Both the position numbers and the translations under genes were made by a program. From contig NZ_JBHSGU010000017.1 of the NCBI RefSeq assembly GCF_042652645.1, positions 11,129 through 75,128 on the forward strand: DNA of 64,000 bases, given 5' to 3'. Origin of the DNA: Glaciecola siphonariae (GTDB lineage Bacteria > Pseudomonadota > Gammaproteobacteria > Enterobacterales > Alteromonadaceae). The notes beneath the pieces are model-generated. The model was not told where the DNA came from, ran no database searches, and saw only the letters and a list, made by a program, of their open reading frames with translations. Below, piece by piece: positions 36,288-45,742 of the stretch (positions are counted from its first letter, which is position 1; each line of letters begins with the position of its first letter).

Positions 36288-37337
36288 ATGGCGTTTAACA
36301 CTATGACAACATGGCAAATCAGCACCATTGATGCGAGCGACACAAATGTTGTGCCAAGCACTGTGGTGAATTCTGATTCGCCTGTTTTACTCAAGGGATT
36401 AGTGTCTCAGTGGCCATTAGTGCAAAAAAGCATGCGTTCAAGCAACCATGCAATCGACTATCTTCTTTCTTTTTATAACGGAAAAACGACACTAAGCTGC
36501 AAGGGTCTGGGCAAAGACGGTGGACGTTTTTTTTACAACGATGATGTAACAAAGTTAAATTACACCACTTCACGGATGCGCATCGATGATGTCTTAAACG
36601 CAATTCGAAAAGGCATAGAAAGCGAAGCCGGCGGTGACAACTATTATATCCCGTCAAATCCAGCAAACACTCATTTCCCGGGTTTTACGGATGATCATGC
36701 CATCGTTATTGAAAGCGATGGGCAAAACGATGAGGCACGCCAAGGTATCGTGCCGAACTTGTGGATTGGGGGCAAAACAATTGCCTCATGTCACTATGAT
36801 GTGCACAAAAATATAGCGTGCTGTACCACGGGTAAGCGCAAGTTTACTTTGTTTCCACCAGAGCAAATAAACAATCTATATCCTGGTCCTTTTGAGGTAA
36901 CGCCCGGCGGTCCAGTTATCTCGATGGTAGATTTTGCCGCGCCAGATTTTACCAAGCATCCGAGGTTTAAAGATGCACTATCGTCGGCTCAAGAGGTCGA
37001 GCTATCGCCTGGAGATGCTTTATATATACCCCCTCTTTGGTGGCATCACGTGGAGGGATTGAACCCATTCAACGTCTTAGTAAATTATTGGTGGGATGAA
37101 TCACCACGCTATTTGGGTTCACCCATTAACGCCTTGCATGATGCAATGCTGTCAATACGCGATCGAAGCGAAGCAGAGAAGCAAGCATGGAAACACGTAT
37201 TTGATTATTATATTTTTGGTGACGCTGAACAAAGCCATGACCATCTGCCTGAAAATGCAAAAGGCATATTAGCGCCTCTGGATGAAAACCACGCTAGACG
37301 ACTACGGTCGCTAATAATAGATAGGTTAAACAAATAG
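36288..37337 (+). CDS. Cupin-like (JmjC-fold) domain protein
   Basis: A 349-residue cytosolic protein of the cupin-8/JmjC-like family of iron and 2-oxoglutarate-dependent oxygenases. The double-stranded beta-helix shows IASCHYDVHKNIACC (His-x-Asp iron ligands), CCTTGKRKFTLFPPEQINNLY, and SPGDALYIPPLWWHHVEGL carrying the distal His. The substrate is unknown; family members hydroxylate proteins or small molecules. It is followed by a tryptophan-halogenase-like gene, a DUF6445 gene and a PVC-type cytochrome, all on the same strand with short gaps. Translation could also begin at the sixth residue (ATG 36303). Confidence 0.84.
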   Translation: MAFNTMTTWQISTIDASDTNVVPSTVVNSDSPVLLKGLVSQWPLVQKSMRSSNHAIDYLLSFYNGKTTLSCKGLGKDGGRFFYNDDVTKLNYTTSRMRIDDVLNAIRKGIESEAGGDNYYIPSNPANTHFPGFTDDHAIVIESDGQNDEARQGIVPNLWIGGKTIASCHYDVHKNIACCTTGKRKFTLFPPEQINNLYPGPFEVTPGGPVISMVDFAAPDFTKHPRFKDALSSAQEVELSPGDALYIPPLWWHHVEGLNPFNVLVNYWWDESPRYLGSPINALHDAMLSIRDRSEAEKQAWKHVFDYYIFGDAEQSHDHLPENAKGILAPLDENHARRLRSLIIDRLNK

Positions 37338-37365
37338 ATACAAGCATGACGTTGAGGAGTAGTGT

Positions 37366-38841
37366 GTGAGTAAGCTCGAACGAAAGAAAATTGTTATCGC
37401 CGGTGGCGGAACGTCTGGTTGGTTGGCAGCGGCTGCGCTGTCAAAACAACTGAGCAGCATTTTCGATGTCGTTCTCATTGAATCTGACGATATCGGTACG
37501 ATTGGTGTTGGTGAAGCCACCATCCCCACTGTGCGCGTTTTTCATAAATTGCTTGGTATTAGCGAGCAAGAGTTTGTGCGGGAGACTAACGCAACATTCA
37601 AATTGGGTATTAATTTTGAAAACTGGCGCGTAAAGGGCGAATCTTACTTCCATTCTTTTGGCAAAACAGGCAAAGACTCATATCTAGCGGGTTTTCAACA
37701 CTTCTGGCTGTACGGCCGCGAACAAGGACTCGTTGACACTTATGGTGATTATTGTTTCGAATTTAAATGCGCGTTAAACGACAAATTTGCAACGTCTGAA
37801 AAAGCGAACATTAACTATGCTTATCATCTTGATGCAGGCAAATATGCTCAATACCTAAGAAAGCTCAGTGAAAAGAACAACGCGCAGCGTATCGAGGGCA
37901 AAATCAGCGCGGTCAATATTGACCCCGAATCAGGAAATATCACTTCTTTAACACTGGATTCAGGGCAAAACGTTGAAGGTGATTTATTTATAGACTGCAC
38001 TGGCTTCAAGGCCTTACTCATTGAGGATGCTTTGAAAACTGGCTACGAAGATTGGTCTCATTGGCTTCCATGCGATAGAGCATGGGCAGTACAGACTACC
38101 TTGGCCGATAAGCTACCGCCCTATACGCGTGCCATTGCACATGAAAGCGGCTGGCAGTGGCGTATTCCGTTGCAAAACAGAGCGGGAAACGGGCTTGTTT
38201 TTAGCACCAAATTCATGGATGAAAGCACGGCCAAAGACAAGCTTATCCAGTCTGTAGACGGCGAGTTGACCAGTGAACCACGACTGATCAAATTTTTAAC
38301 TGGCCGGCGCTCAAAAGTGTGGAACAAAAATTGTGTCGCACTAGGCTTATCTAGCGGGTTTATTGAACCGCTAGAATCAACCAGCATACATCTGTTCATG
38401 ACCGGTATCATACGCTTGCTGCGTTTACTGCCGAACTCGAATATTAGTGAAGCAAACGTTGAAGAGTATAACAAGCAGACCGCCACAGAAATCGAACGCA
38501 TACGAGATTTTATAGTGTTGCATTATCATGTAAATGAACGCGACGATTCAGATTTTTGGCGCTACCTGTCAAATATGGAAATACCCGAGAGCTTAAAACA
38601 TAGAATCGAGTTGTTTGAACAGAGCGCAAATGTATTTGAATCAGAGTTTGATGTTTTTCAAATTGACTCGTGGGTGCAAGTTCTGCTTGGTCAAGGCGTT
38701 TTACCCAAACAGTACCATCCGAGCGTTAAAGCGATGCAAGTGCCAGAACTAGATAAATTTTTGAACTCTTATAAGCAAAGTGTTGAGGCTGCGGTGCAAA
38801 AAATGCCGAAGCACAAGGACTTTATCAGTCATTATAGATAG
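37366..38841 (+). CDS. Tryptophan-halogenase-family flavoprotein
   Basis: A 491-residue flavin-dependent halogenase-like protein. The FAD fold starts GGGTSGWLAA (13-22), then IGTIGVGEATIPTVR. The lysine in ATFKLGINF is residue 79, in line with the catalytic Lys79 of PrnA/RebH; WQWRIP (263-268) is the halogenase WxWxIP signature; and IEPLESTSIHLF supplies the conserved Glu (about 337). The full catalytic set therefore appears intact. Known members chlorinate or brominate tryptophan, but proteins in this TonB-receptor/SapC setting have not, to my knowledge, an assigned substrate. Start GTG 37366 has GAGGAG before it. No separate flavin reductase gene is seen nearby. Confidence 0.9.
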   Translation: MSKLERKKIVIAGGGTSGWLAAAALSKQLSSIFDVVLIESDDIGTIGVGEATIPTVRVFHKLLGISEQEFVRETNATFKLGINFENWRVKGESYFHSFGKTGKDSYLAGFQHFWLYGREQGLVDTYGDYCFEFKCALNDKFATSEKANINYAYHLDAGKYAQYLRKLSEKNNAQRIEGKISAVNIDPESGNITSLTLDSGQNVEGDLFIDCTGFKALLIEDALKTGYEDWSHWLPCDRAWAVQTTLADKLPPYTRAIAHESGWQWRIPLQNRAGNGLVFSTKFMDESTAKDKLIQSVDGELTSEPRLIKFLTGRRSKVWNKNCVALGLSSGFIEPLESTSIHLFMTGIIRLLRLLPNSNISEANVEEYNKQTATEIERIRDFIVLHYHVNERDDSDFWRYLSNMEIPESLKHRIELFEQSANVFESEFDVFQIDSWVQVLLGQGVLPKQYHPSVKAMQVPELDKFLNSYKQSVEAAVQKMPKHKDFISHYR

Positions 38842-38925
38842 ATGCAGGCTGGGTTGAGGACGCGCATTGAATAACGCATCGCAAACTATTCATAATTCGG
38901 TTTTATCAACCCCAACAGGATAAAA

Positions 38926-39666
38926 ATGTTTGAGTTAAACCCCAAAATGCAGGTAATGATTGAGAATATCGGACACGAGAATACTAGCGTAATTATTGTA
39001 GATGATTTTTTTATTAATTATGACCTGGCAATTCAAGAAGCGGGGCAGGCTGCTTACTCTGCACGTAGAGAAGATGTCGGTGCTTTTTATCCTGGCGTGC
39101 GTGCTCCTCTCAGAAAAGACTATGGCTTGCCTATATTGCAATTTGCAGCAAAAACCTTGCACCAAAGGCTGCGGCTGTCGCGCAATATGCAAGTCGTTCC
39201 AATGAATGCAAACTACTCGCTCCTTACAAAACAGCCCCAAGATATGGAATTAGCTCAGTGCGTTCCTCACTTCGATACGTCAGAGCCAAACTGTTTTGCC
39301 GTCTTGCACTATATGAATCCCGGGGTGTTTGGCGGAACCGGCTTTTACCGCCATCGTCCTAGCGGATATGAAAACATTACTTCGCACAGAGAGTCGAGTT
39401 ATTTTGCGTCAATGCAGCAGGTATTTGACAGCAAAGGTGCGCCTAAACGGCAATATTTTACTGACTCAGACCACCATTACGAATTGATTCACAAAGTCGA
39501 CTATAAACCAAATCGTTTCGTGGCCTACCCCACCTCTATTTTACATTCAGCTTATATTGACCAGCCCGAGCGAGACATTTGTGAAGACCCAGTTAAGGGG
39601 CGGTTATCGAGCAATTTCTTATTTAAATTTCAGTCAAAGCACGTTGAAGCAGGCAAACAAAAATGA
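38926..39666 (+). CDS. DUF6445 family protein
   Basis: A 246-residue cytosolic protein with a probable 2-oxoglutarate/iron oxygenase-like beta-helix. The candidate iron site is VPHFDTSEPNCFAVLHYM (His-x-Asp) with FVAYPTSILHSAYI giving a distal His; GGTGFYRHRPSGYEN and FYPGVRAPLRKDYG are typical of proteins annotated DUF6445 beside tryptophan-halogenase-like genes. AGGA precedes the ATG. Its last four bases (ATGA) overlap the start of the following cytochrome gene, so translation of the two is coupled. The oxygenase assignment is inference; no function is known. Confidence 0.75.
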   Translation: MFELNPKMQVMIENIGHENTSVIIVDDFFINYDLAIQEAGQAAYSARREDVGAFYPGVRAPLRKDYGLPILQFAAKTLHQRLRLSRNMQVVPMNANYSLLTKQPQDMELAQCVPHFDTSEPNCFAVLHYMNPGVFGGTGFYRHRPSGYENITSHRESSYFASMQQVFDSKGAPKRQYFTDSDHHYELIHKVDYKPNRFVAYPTSILHSAYIDQPERDICEDPVKGRLSSNFLFKFQSKHVEAGKQK

Positions 39667-42600
39667 AGCATCTATCGGAAAAAGTTTTACTAGTCATCAG
39701 TATTTTTGCATGCATGGCTTGCTCGCCTCAAGAGTCGACCGAGCAGCAGCTTAACGAACCGGCACCGACTGCTAAGGATAAAACCTCGAGCACGGTTCAA
39801 GACAAAAGCATCGAGCAAATTGAACGTGAAGCTGAATTGAGAATGAATAATTTCAAGCTGCCAAAAGGCTTTGAAATATCTCTTTGGGCTGACGAGACAC
39901 AAACGCAAAACCCCGCCTATTTTACCTTTGATTCAAAGGGCGACATGCTGATGGTTGAAACCGCCCGCTTTACCGCTGGCGTAGATGATATTCGCGGTCA
40001 CGAAAATAAAACCGTCGAGGATATCTACATTACGTCCAATGAAGACCGTCTTGCGATGTATGAAAGGTACGCCGATGAACGCCCTATGTCATACTATCGC
40101 ACCGGCGATGACATTATTCGCTTACTCAAAGATACCGATGACGATAACAGAGCTGACCATAGCCAAGTATTTTCTGATGGCTACAATGACGTACTCGACG
40201 GCATCGGCGCAGGAGTGATTGAGCGAGACGGAAAAGTCTATTACACCAACATTCCCCATCTTTGGCAGCTTGAAGATACCGATGGTGATGGGAGCGCAGA
40301 CAAGCGAGAATCATTACAGGACGGCTTTGGAATACGCATTAGTTTTTACGGGCATGATTTGCACGGCTTGATATGGGGACCTGACGGTAAACTATACTGG
40401 AGCATTGGCGACCGAGGTTTTAACGTCACCACCAAAGAGGGGAATCATTTTTACGGCCCTAATCTAGGTGGTGTCTTTCGCTCAGACCCCGATGGTTCAA
40501 ACATTGAGTATTTCTATACAGGTCTTCGAAACCCACAAGAACTTGCTTTTGATGAATACGGCAATCTATTTACCGCAGACAACGATGGCGATGGCGGAGA
40601 TCTAGAGCGAGTCAATTACTTGGTGGAAGGCGGCGACTCAGGCTGGCATGCTGGCCATCAGAGCATTATGAGCTTTACTGAGCGTTTAAAACTTCGTTCT
40701 TCTTATTATACCGGTGATCCCAAAATCCCGAATGCGTGGATGACACAAGACCAGTACAAGCCTCGCAACGATAAACAACCCGCGTTTATGCTACCAGCGG
40801 TTGGCCCCCTAAATGGCGGGCCCTCTGGCTTAGTTTACAACCCCGGCAGCAGTTTTGGCCCCGATTTAGAAGATACCTTTTTTGTCATTCATTATATGGG
40901 CTCTCCAGCACAATCGAATATCACCACATTTACGCTAGAGGATGACGGCGCTACCTTCAACATGGTAAGCAACGATACCTTCTTGCAAGGCTTCAACGCG
41001 GTAGATTTGGATTTTGGCCCCGATGGCGCGATGTATATCTCTGAATATAATTATGGCGGTTGGGAGCCTGAATCTCAGGGCGCGGTATATCGCTTATCAA
41101 ATCCAGATTATGGCAATACCAATACGGTAAAGTTAAATGAAGAGATACTGACCAGTGACTTCGCAGACTTCGATAACGACGAACTTGTCAGCCTAATTAA
41201 GAATAAGCATATGCGTATACGGCAGCGCGCGCAGTTTGAATTAGCCAAGCGCGGTGATGCCGGTGCATCGATATTCTCTGCATTAGCAAAAGACACAGAA
41301 TTAGATGAGATAACGCGCTTACATGGAGTATGGGGTTTAAGCCAAATGTCTTATTATGCGCAAGCGCCAGAACCTATGCTTAATACCATCATGGGTCTGC
41401 TAGACGACGATAATGCCCAGGTACGCATTCAAGCAACACGAGCAATGGGCGATCATCGTTATGCACCGAGCGCACAAAAGTTAGTAGATGCTTTAAACGA
41501 TGAGCATTTGCGCGTAGTCATGTATGCAGGCATCGGTTTGGGTCGTTTATCTTATGCGCCCAGTGTGCCAAGCATTATAGCCGCGCTCAAAAAATATCAA
41601 GATAAAGATCTGTGGGTAAGACATGGCCTCACCATGGCGCTTTCTGGTTTGCCACAGTCTTTATGGTGGTCGTATTATCAGGATGATTCAGAACATGTGC
41701 GTATGGGCATATTGTTGGCGGCGCGCAGGTTGAAGAGCCCCGACATTGCGGCATTCTTAAATGATGATGCTGAGCATATTGTTAATGAAGCCATTACCGC
41801 AATAAACGATTTAGCCATTGTGGAAGCACGCCCCGCCCTCGCCCATTATTTAACAACGCAAATTGGACTTCCCTCAGAGCAGTACCCGCAAGACAAGGTC
41901 GGGCAATGGCAACATCATCGCGTGATCAATGCAGCCTATGCGCAAGGCACTGTCCAAGACGCCGTAAATTTATTGCAATATGCAGCCAGTGACGGATTAC
42001 CGACTCGCCTTGCCAGCGAAGCTCTTTCTGCGATTGAGGCATGGAACAATGTTAACCCTATCGACACAACGACTGGTTTACCTACGCAAGCGGCTCGCAA
42101 TAGAGAGCCTATTCAAGCCGCAGTGGCAGAATATTTGCCAAAAGTACTGGCAAAGGTACAAGTACAGGCCTTGGTGCAAACTATCCGCTTAGCTGAGACC
42201 AACGCAATGGACATTCCTAACAGCGTTTTACTGGCGGCTGCTCAGAACACTGAAAATAGCGCAAAAGTGCGCATCCAAGCGCTCACATATTTAAATAGCC
42301 GCGCATTTAATAATATTGAAGATGTTTTATATGAACTAAGCAAAGACGCAGACATCGAGGTTCGCGGCGATGCGCTCACCAAGCTTTTTGATATTAATCC
42401 AGAAGCAGGCCTTGCGCAGGCGAAGCTGTTTTTACAAAGCGAGTACAGCAAAGACAATCAAGTCGCATATTCGGTGCTTAGCAAAGGCAAAGGGCCTGAG
42501 TATGATGAAATTGCGCTTAGCGCGATGACCGAACTCAACAGGTCTAAACAAACCAATGGTGCGACGCTGGAAATGTTGGACTTTGCCCGCTCACGAGACA

Positions 42601-43133
42601 ACGAAGCGGTTCAGTTGGCCCTCAATGAATATTCAAACTATATCGAGAGCGCAGATATCATGACGCGATACGCCAGTAGTTTATATGGCGGAAGCGTTGA
42701 ACAAGGGCGCAATATTTTTGCCGGCGGCGGTGCAAGTGAATGCATGCGCTGTCACATGGTTAACTGGAGCGGTGGAGATGTCGGTCCTGACTTGTCTGAT
42801 ATTGGCCGGATGCACGACAATAAATACCTCTTGCAATCTATTGTTGATGTGGGCGCCGCTATTGCGCCTGGATTTGGAACAGTGGTACTCAATCTTAAAG
42901 ACGGGCGCACTCTCTCGGGCATCTATCAGGGAGAAACTGAACAGATAATTAAAATTGAACGTGAAGAAAACTTGATTGAAGAGTTTGCATTTGAAGATAT
43001 TGAGACACTGCAACGTCCAATGTCGGGCATGCCTCCTATGCATCGCTTTTTGGATGAATATCAAATTCGCGATCTAGTCGCATATTTGGCAAGTCTAGAA
43101 CGTGAATATGAAAAAGTTGAGGATGTGCATTAA
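39663..43133 (+). CDS. PVC-type haem-binding lipoprotein: propeller, HEAT repeats, cytochrome c
   Basis: A 1156-residue lipoprotein (lipobox FACMAC, then an acidic Ser/Thr linker). A six-bladed propeller like those of soluble aldose-sugar dehydrogenases follows (about 65-480; GFEISLWADETQTQNPAYFT, GPDGKLYWSIGDRG, GLRNPQELAFDEYGNLFTAD, DLDFGPDGAMYISEYNYGGW), then HEAT-like helical repeats (about 495-1000; NAQVRIQATRAMGDHRYAP), then cytochrome c with CMRCH at 1027-1031 and a C-terminal PMHRFLDEYQIRDLVAYLASL. This architecture is typical of Planctomycetes and Verrucomicrobia. It probably oxidises a sugar or carries electrons in the periplasm. Its start overlaps the DUF6445 stop by 4 bases. Confidence 0.88.
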   Translation: MKHLSEKVLLVISIFACMACSPQESTEQQLNEPAPTAKDKTSSTVQDKSIEQIEREAELRMNNFKLPKGFEISLWADETQTQNPAYFTFDSKGDMLMVETARFTAGVDDIRGHENKTVEDIYITSNEDRLAMYERYADERPMSYYRTGDDIIRLLKDTDDDNRADHSQVFSDGYNDVLDGIGAGVIERDGKVYYTNIPHLWQLEDTDGDGSADKRESLQDGFGIRISFYGHDLHGLIWGPDGKLYWSIGDRGFNVTTKEGNHFYGPNLGGVFRSDPDGSNIEYFYTGLRNPQELAFDEYGNLFTADNDGDGGDLERVNYLVEGGDSGWHAGHQSIMSFTERLKLRSSYYTGDPKIPNAWMTQDQYKPRNDKQPAFMLPAVGPLNGGPSGLVYNPGSSFGPDLEDTFFVIHYMGSPAQSNITTFTLEDDGATFNMVSNDTFLQGFNAVDLDFGPDGAMYISEYNYGGWEPESQGAVYRLSNPDYGNTNTVKLNEEILTSDFADFDNDELVSLIKNKHMRIRQRAQFELAKRGDAGASIFSALAKDTELDEITRLHGVWGLSQMSYYAQAPEPMLNTIMGLLDDDNAQVRIQATRAMGDHRYAPSAQKLVDALNDEHLRVVMYAGIGLGRLSYAPSVPSIIAALKKYQDKDLWVRHGLTMALSGLPQSLWWSYYQDDSEHVRMGILLAARRLKSPDIAAFLNDDAEHIVNEAITAINDLAIVEARPALAHYLTTQIGLPSEQYPQDKVGQWQHHRVINAAYAQGTVQDAVNLLQYAASDGLPTRLASEALSAIEAWNNVNPIDTTTGLPTQAARNREPIQAAVAEYLPKVLAKVQVQALVQTIRLAETNAMDIPNSVLLAAAQNTENSAKVRIQALTYLNSRAFNNIEDVLYELSKDADIEVRGDALTKLFDINPEAGLAQAKLFLQSEYSKDNQVAYSVLSKGKGPEYDEIALSAMTELNRSKQTNGATLEMLDFARSRDNEAVQLALNEYSNYIESADIMTRYASSLYGGSVEQGRNIFAGGGASECMRCHMVNWSGGDVGPDLSDIGRMHDNKYLLQSIVDVGAAIAPGFGTVVLNLKDGRTLSGIYQGETEQIIKIEREENLIEEFAFEDIETLQRPMSGMPPMHRFLDEYQIRDLVAYLASLEREYEKVEDVH

Positions 43134-43235
43134 TTGCGTGCAATGAATGCGTGCATTGGGCGTGAACATTGAATGTAAACATCGACCTCAAAAAGATAAT
43201 CATCACTGAGATATGACGCTAGGGATATAGCCGCT

Positions 43236-44348
43236 ATGTTAACAAAACGAGTACAACTTCGATTGAGCATTTTTTCGAGCATTTATGCCGTAATTATTCT
43301 ACTCACGCTATCGGCTGCGACGTTTACTTATGCGCAAGTAAAACCATCAAAAAGCAAAGCTGAACACATTGAAGTTGAGGCATTTAGTTTACCCAAACAA
43401 TCAAAATATTTTAGTCAGGCCACCATAAACGGACTTGCCCAGCAAGACGCGCTTATGCAAAAAGCTCGCGCCAAATGTAATCCTTATACAAAAACGAGTG
43501 CACAAGACATTCGCACCTGTGAGGCTCAAATGTATAGCGTTATTATGCCAAAAGCCTTAGCGCGATTTGAGGTTGATATAACGCCGCTCATGATTGATGG
43601 TGTACAGACAGATGTTGTTGTGCCTAAAAACGGCATCAGTGCAAACAATCAACACAGAGTTCTGATAAACCTACATGGTGGTGGCTTTAAATATGGCGGT
43701 CGCTTTGGTGGACAGCTCGAAAGCATGCCAATTGCTAGCCAAGCGGGTATCAAAGTCATTGCGATTGATTATAAAAAAGCGCCCGATTACCGCTTCCCAG
43801 CCGCCAATAAGGACGTAGAAACAGTATATCGGCATCTATTGAAAACCTACCCTGCCGAGAATATTGGCATATTTGGTTGCTCTGCCGGCAGTCGTGTAAC
43901 CGGGCAAGCAATTGTATGGTTACACAAGCAAGACTTGCCCTCTCCAGGCGCTGCTGCTTTTTTGTGCTCTGCGCCCACCGCCTTAAATGGTGACAGTAAT
44001 TATTATGCAGCTGCGCTACAGCAGCGCAAGCCCCTTCAAATATCTGATGTAGAGTATTGGGAGGGCCTAGACAGCAATAATAAAGATGCGTTTCCGGGCG
44101 ATTTTTCTGATGCTTTGACCGTCTTTCCACCGGCACTAATGATAACGTCGACCCGCGACTATTCACTTAGTCCGATGGTGGCGATGCATGCCAAACTCAT
44201 TGCACTTAATAAGGCCGCGCAACTGCATGTATTTGAGGGTTTCACGCATGCTCAATTTATGAGTATGTATGTGCCAGAGTCTGTACAGACAACAACAATT
44301 ATGCAGCGTTTTTTTGAACAACATTTAGGCTCACAAGCGCGTGAGTAG
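43236..44348 (+). CDS. Exported alpha/beta hydrolase (HSL-type esterase)
   Basis: A 370-residue exported esterase: signal peptide to about residue 35 (cleavage near TYAQ), then the hormone-sensitive-lipase-type fold. The oxyanion motif HGGG is at 147-150, the nucleophile Ser about 216 is in GIFGCSAGSRVTG, the acid is in ALMITSTRDYSLSP and the His in FEGFTHAQFM. A Cys pair near the N-terminus (AKCNPYT...RTCEAQ) may form a disulfide. It likely deacylates sugar esters or other small esters in the periplasm. Its last 8 bases overlap the start of the DASS symporter, so hydrolysis and uptake of the released acid could be linked; that link is inferred. Confidence 0.86.
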   Translation: MLTKRVQLRLSIFSSIYAVIILLTLSAATFTYAQVKPSKSKAEHIEVEAFSLPKQSKYFSQATINGLAQQDALMQKARAKCNPYTKTSAQDIRTCEAQMYSVIMPKALARFEVDITPLMIDGVQTDVVVPKNGISANNQHRVLINLHGGGFKYGGRFGGQLESMPIASQAGIKVIAIDYKKAPDYRFPAANKDVETVYRHLLKTYPAENIGIFGCSAGSRVTGQAIVWLHKQDLPSPGAAAFLCSAPTALNGDSNYYAAALQQRKPLQISDVEYWEGLDSNNKDAFPGDFSDALTVFPPALMITSTRDYSLSPMVAMHAKLIALNKAAQLHVFEGFTHAQFMSMYVPESVQTTTIMQRFFEQHLGSQARE

Positions 44349-45729
44349 CGCTCAAACGATAAGACCCAAAAGTCTCATTGCAGGTGGAGGGGTTGCCGTT
44401 TTCGGCCTTATTTTTGCCTTGACTAGCGGGCTCGGTTTTGACGCTAGCTTTACAATAGCTGTGGTTACTTTGTGCGCGATTTGGTGGATAACTGAGGCTA
44501 TTCCCATCCCCATGACCGCATGTATTCCATTGGCTGCTTTTCCGTTGAGCGGCGTGATATCTCGCAGTGAACTTGGCAGCGCGTTTGGCAATCCTATCAA
44601 CTTTTTGCTTATTGGTGGCTTTATGCTGTCGATAGCGATGGTCAAATCTAATGCCCACCTGCGCTTAGCCAGCTTGTTGTTCAGCCTCCTGCGGCCTAAA
44701 ACCGAAAAGCAAATAGTAGTCGCTTTTATGATGTGCTCAGCTTTACTCAGTATGTGGATATCAAACGCTGCGGCGGCAATGATGCTTATTCCTGCTGCAC
44801 TTGCCACCTTAGATAAAGCCAAGAGTAAACCTGCATTCACCGTGTCGCTCTTACTGGGCATCTGCTATGCCGCAAGCGTGGGAGGTTTGGCAACGCCTAT
44901 CGGTACACCGCCAAATTTAGTTTTTATGCAGGCCTATGAGCAAGCCACAGGCACGAGCATCAGTTTTATTGACTGGATGTTGTGGGGAATACCCTTTGTA
45001 ATTGTGCTTCTTCCCATCGTCACCTTTAGACTTACCTCGCGATGCACTAATGCACCGTGTGACAGCAATTTTCAAAAGCGCGCATGGCAAACCGACGAAC
45101 GACGAGTGTTGGCTATTTTTGTGCTTATTATCATCGCATGGATGACTCGAGGGGACCCGTTTGGTGGCTGGAGCCAATGGTTTAATCTCCCTGCTGCTCA
45201 CGACGGGTATACTGCGCTATTAGGTGCAATTGCACTGTTTGTAGTGCCAAATGGGCATGGCAAACCTTTACTCGAATGGGAGCAAGCCAAAGAATTACCG
45301 TGGGGAGTAATTTTATTGGTATCGGGTGGCATTGCAATCTCGCTTGCGCTTCGCAATACCGGCTTAATCAGCGATTTTACCAAGCATTTTGAAGCCTTTT
45401 CAAACTGGCCGATTTGGCTGATGATTGGGCTCATTTGTTTATCGATTACGTTTATCACGGAAATTATGAGCAACACGGCATGCGCGGCGCTCATGATGCC
45501 CATTCTTGCAGCCCTTGCGATTGCAATAAATGTAGACCCAATGTTACTAATGCTGCCGGCCGCGATGACCGCTAGCTGCGCGTTTATGATGCCTATGGCA
45601 ACTGCGCCAAACGCTATCGTATTTGGCACGCAGCGTATTGCTATACAAGACATGTTGCGCATGGGTGCGCCGCTAAATGTGGCTTGCGTTGTGGCCGTTG
45701 TGGTGCTTATGTTTATTCTAAACCTATAA
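44341..45729 (+). CDS. DASS (SLC13) family anion:sodium symporter
   Basis: A 462-residue inner-membrane symporter of the divalent anion:Na+ family. Signature pieces are WWITEAIPIPMTACIPL, the first sodium motif region MWISNAAAAMMLIPAAL, TPIGTPPNLVFM, and in the second repeat EIMSNTACAALMMPILAALA and TAPNAIVFG. These match the SNT motifs of VcINDY-like proteins, with SNA instead of SNT in the first repeat. Usual substrates are C4-dicarboxylates, citrate or sulfate. Start GTG 44341 overlaps the esterase end by 8 bases, and a second esterase follows after 13 bases, making a probable three-gene operon. Confidence 0.9.
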   Translation: MSSAQTIRPKSLIAGGGVAVFGLIFALTSGLGFDASFTIAVVTLCAIWWITEAIPIPMTACIPLAAFPLSGVISRSELGSAFGNPINFLLIGGFMLSIAMVKSNAHLRLASLLFSLLRPKTEKQIVVAFMMCSALLSMWISNAAAAMMLIPAALATLDKAKSKPAFTVSLLLGICYAASVGGLATPIGTPPNLVFMQAYEQATGTSISFIDWMLWGIPFVIVLLPIVTFRLTSRCTNAPCDSNFQKRAWQTDERRVLAIFVLIIIAWMTRGDPFGGWSQWFNLPAAHDGYTALLGAIALFVVPNGHGKPLLEWEQAKELPWGVILLVSGGIAISLALRNTGLISDFTKHFEAFSNWPIWLMIGLICLSITFITEIMSNTACAALMMPILAALAIAINVDPMLLMLPAAMTASCAFMMPMATAPNAIVFGTQRIAIQDMLRMGAPLNVACVVAVVVLMFILNL

Positions 45730-45742
45730 GGAAATATCAATT

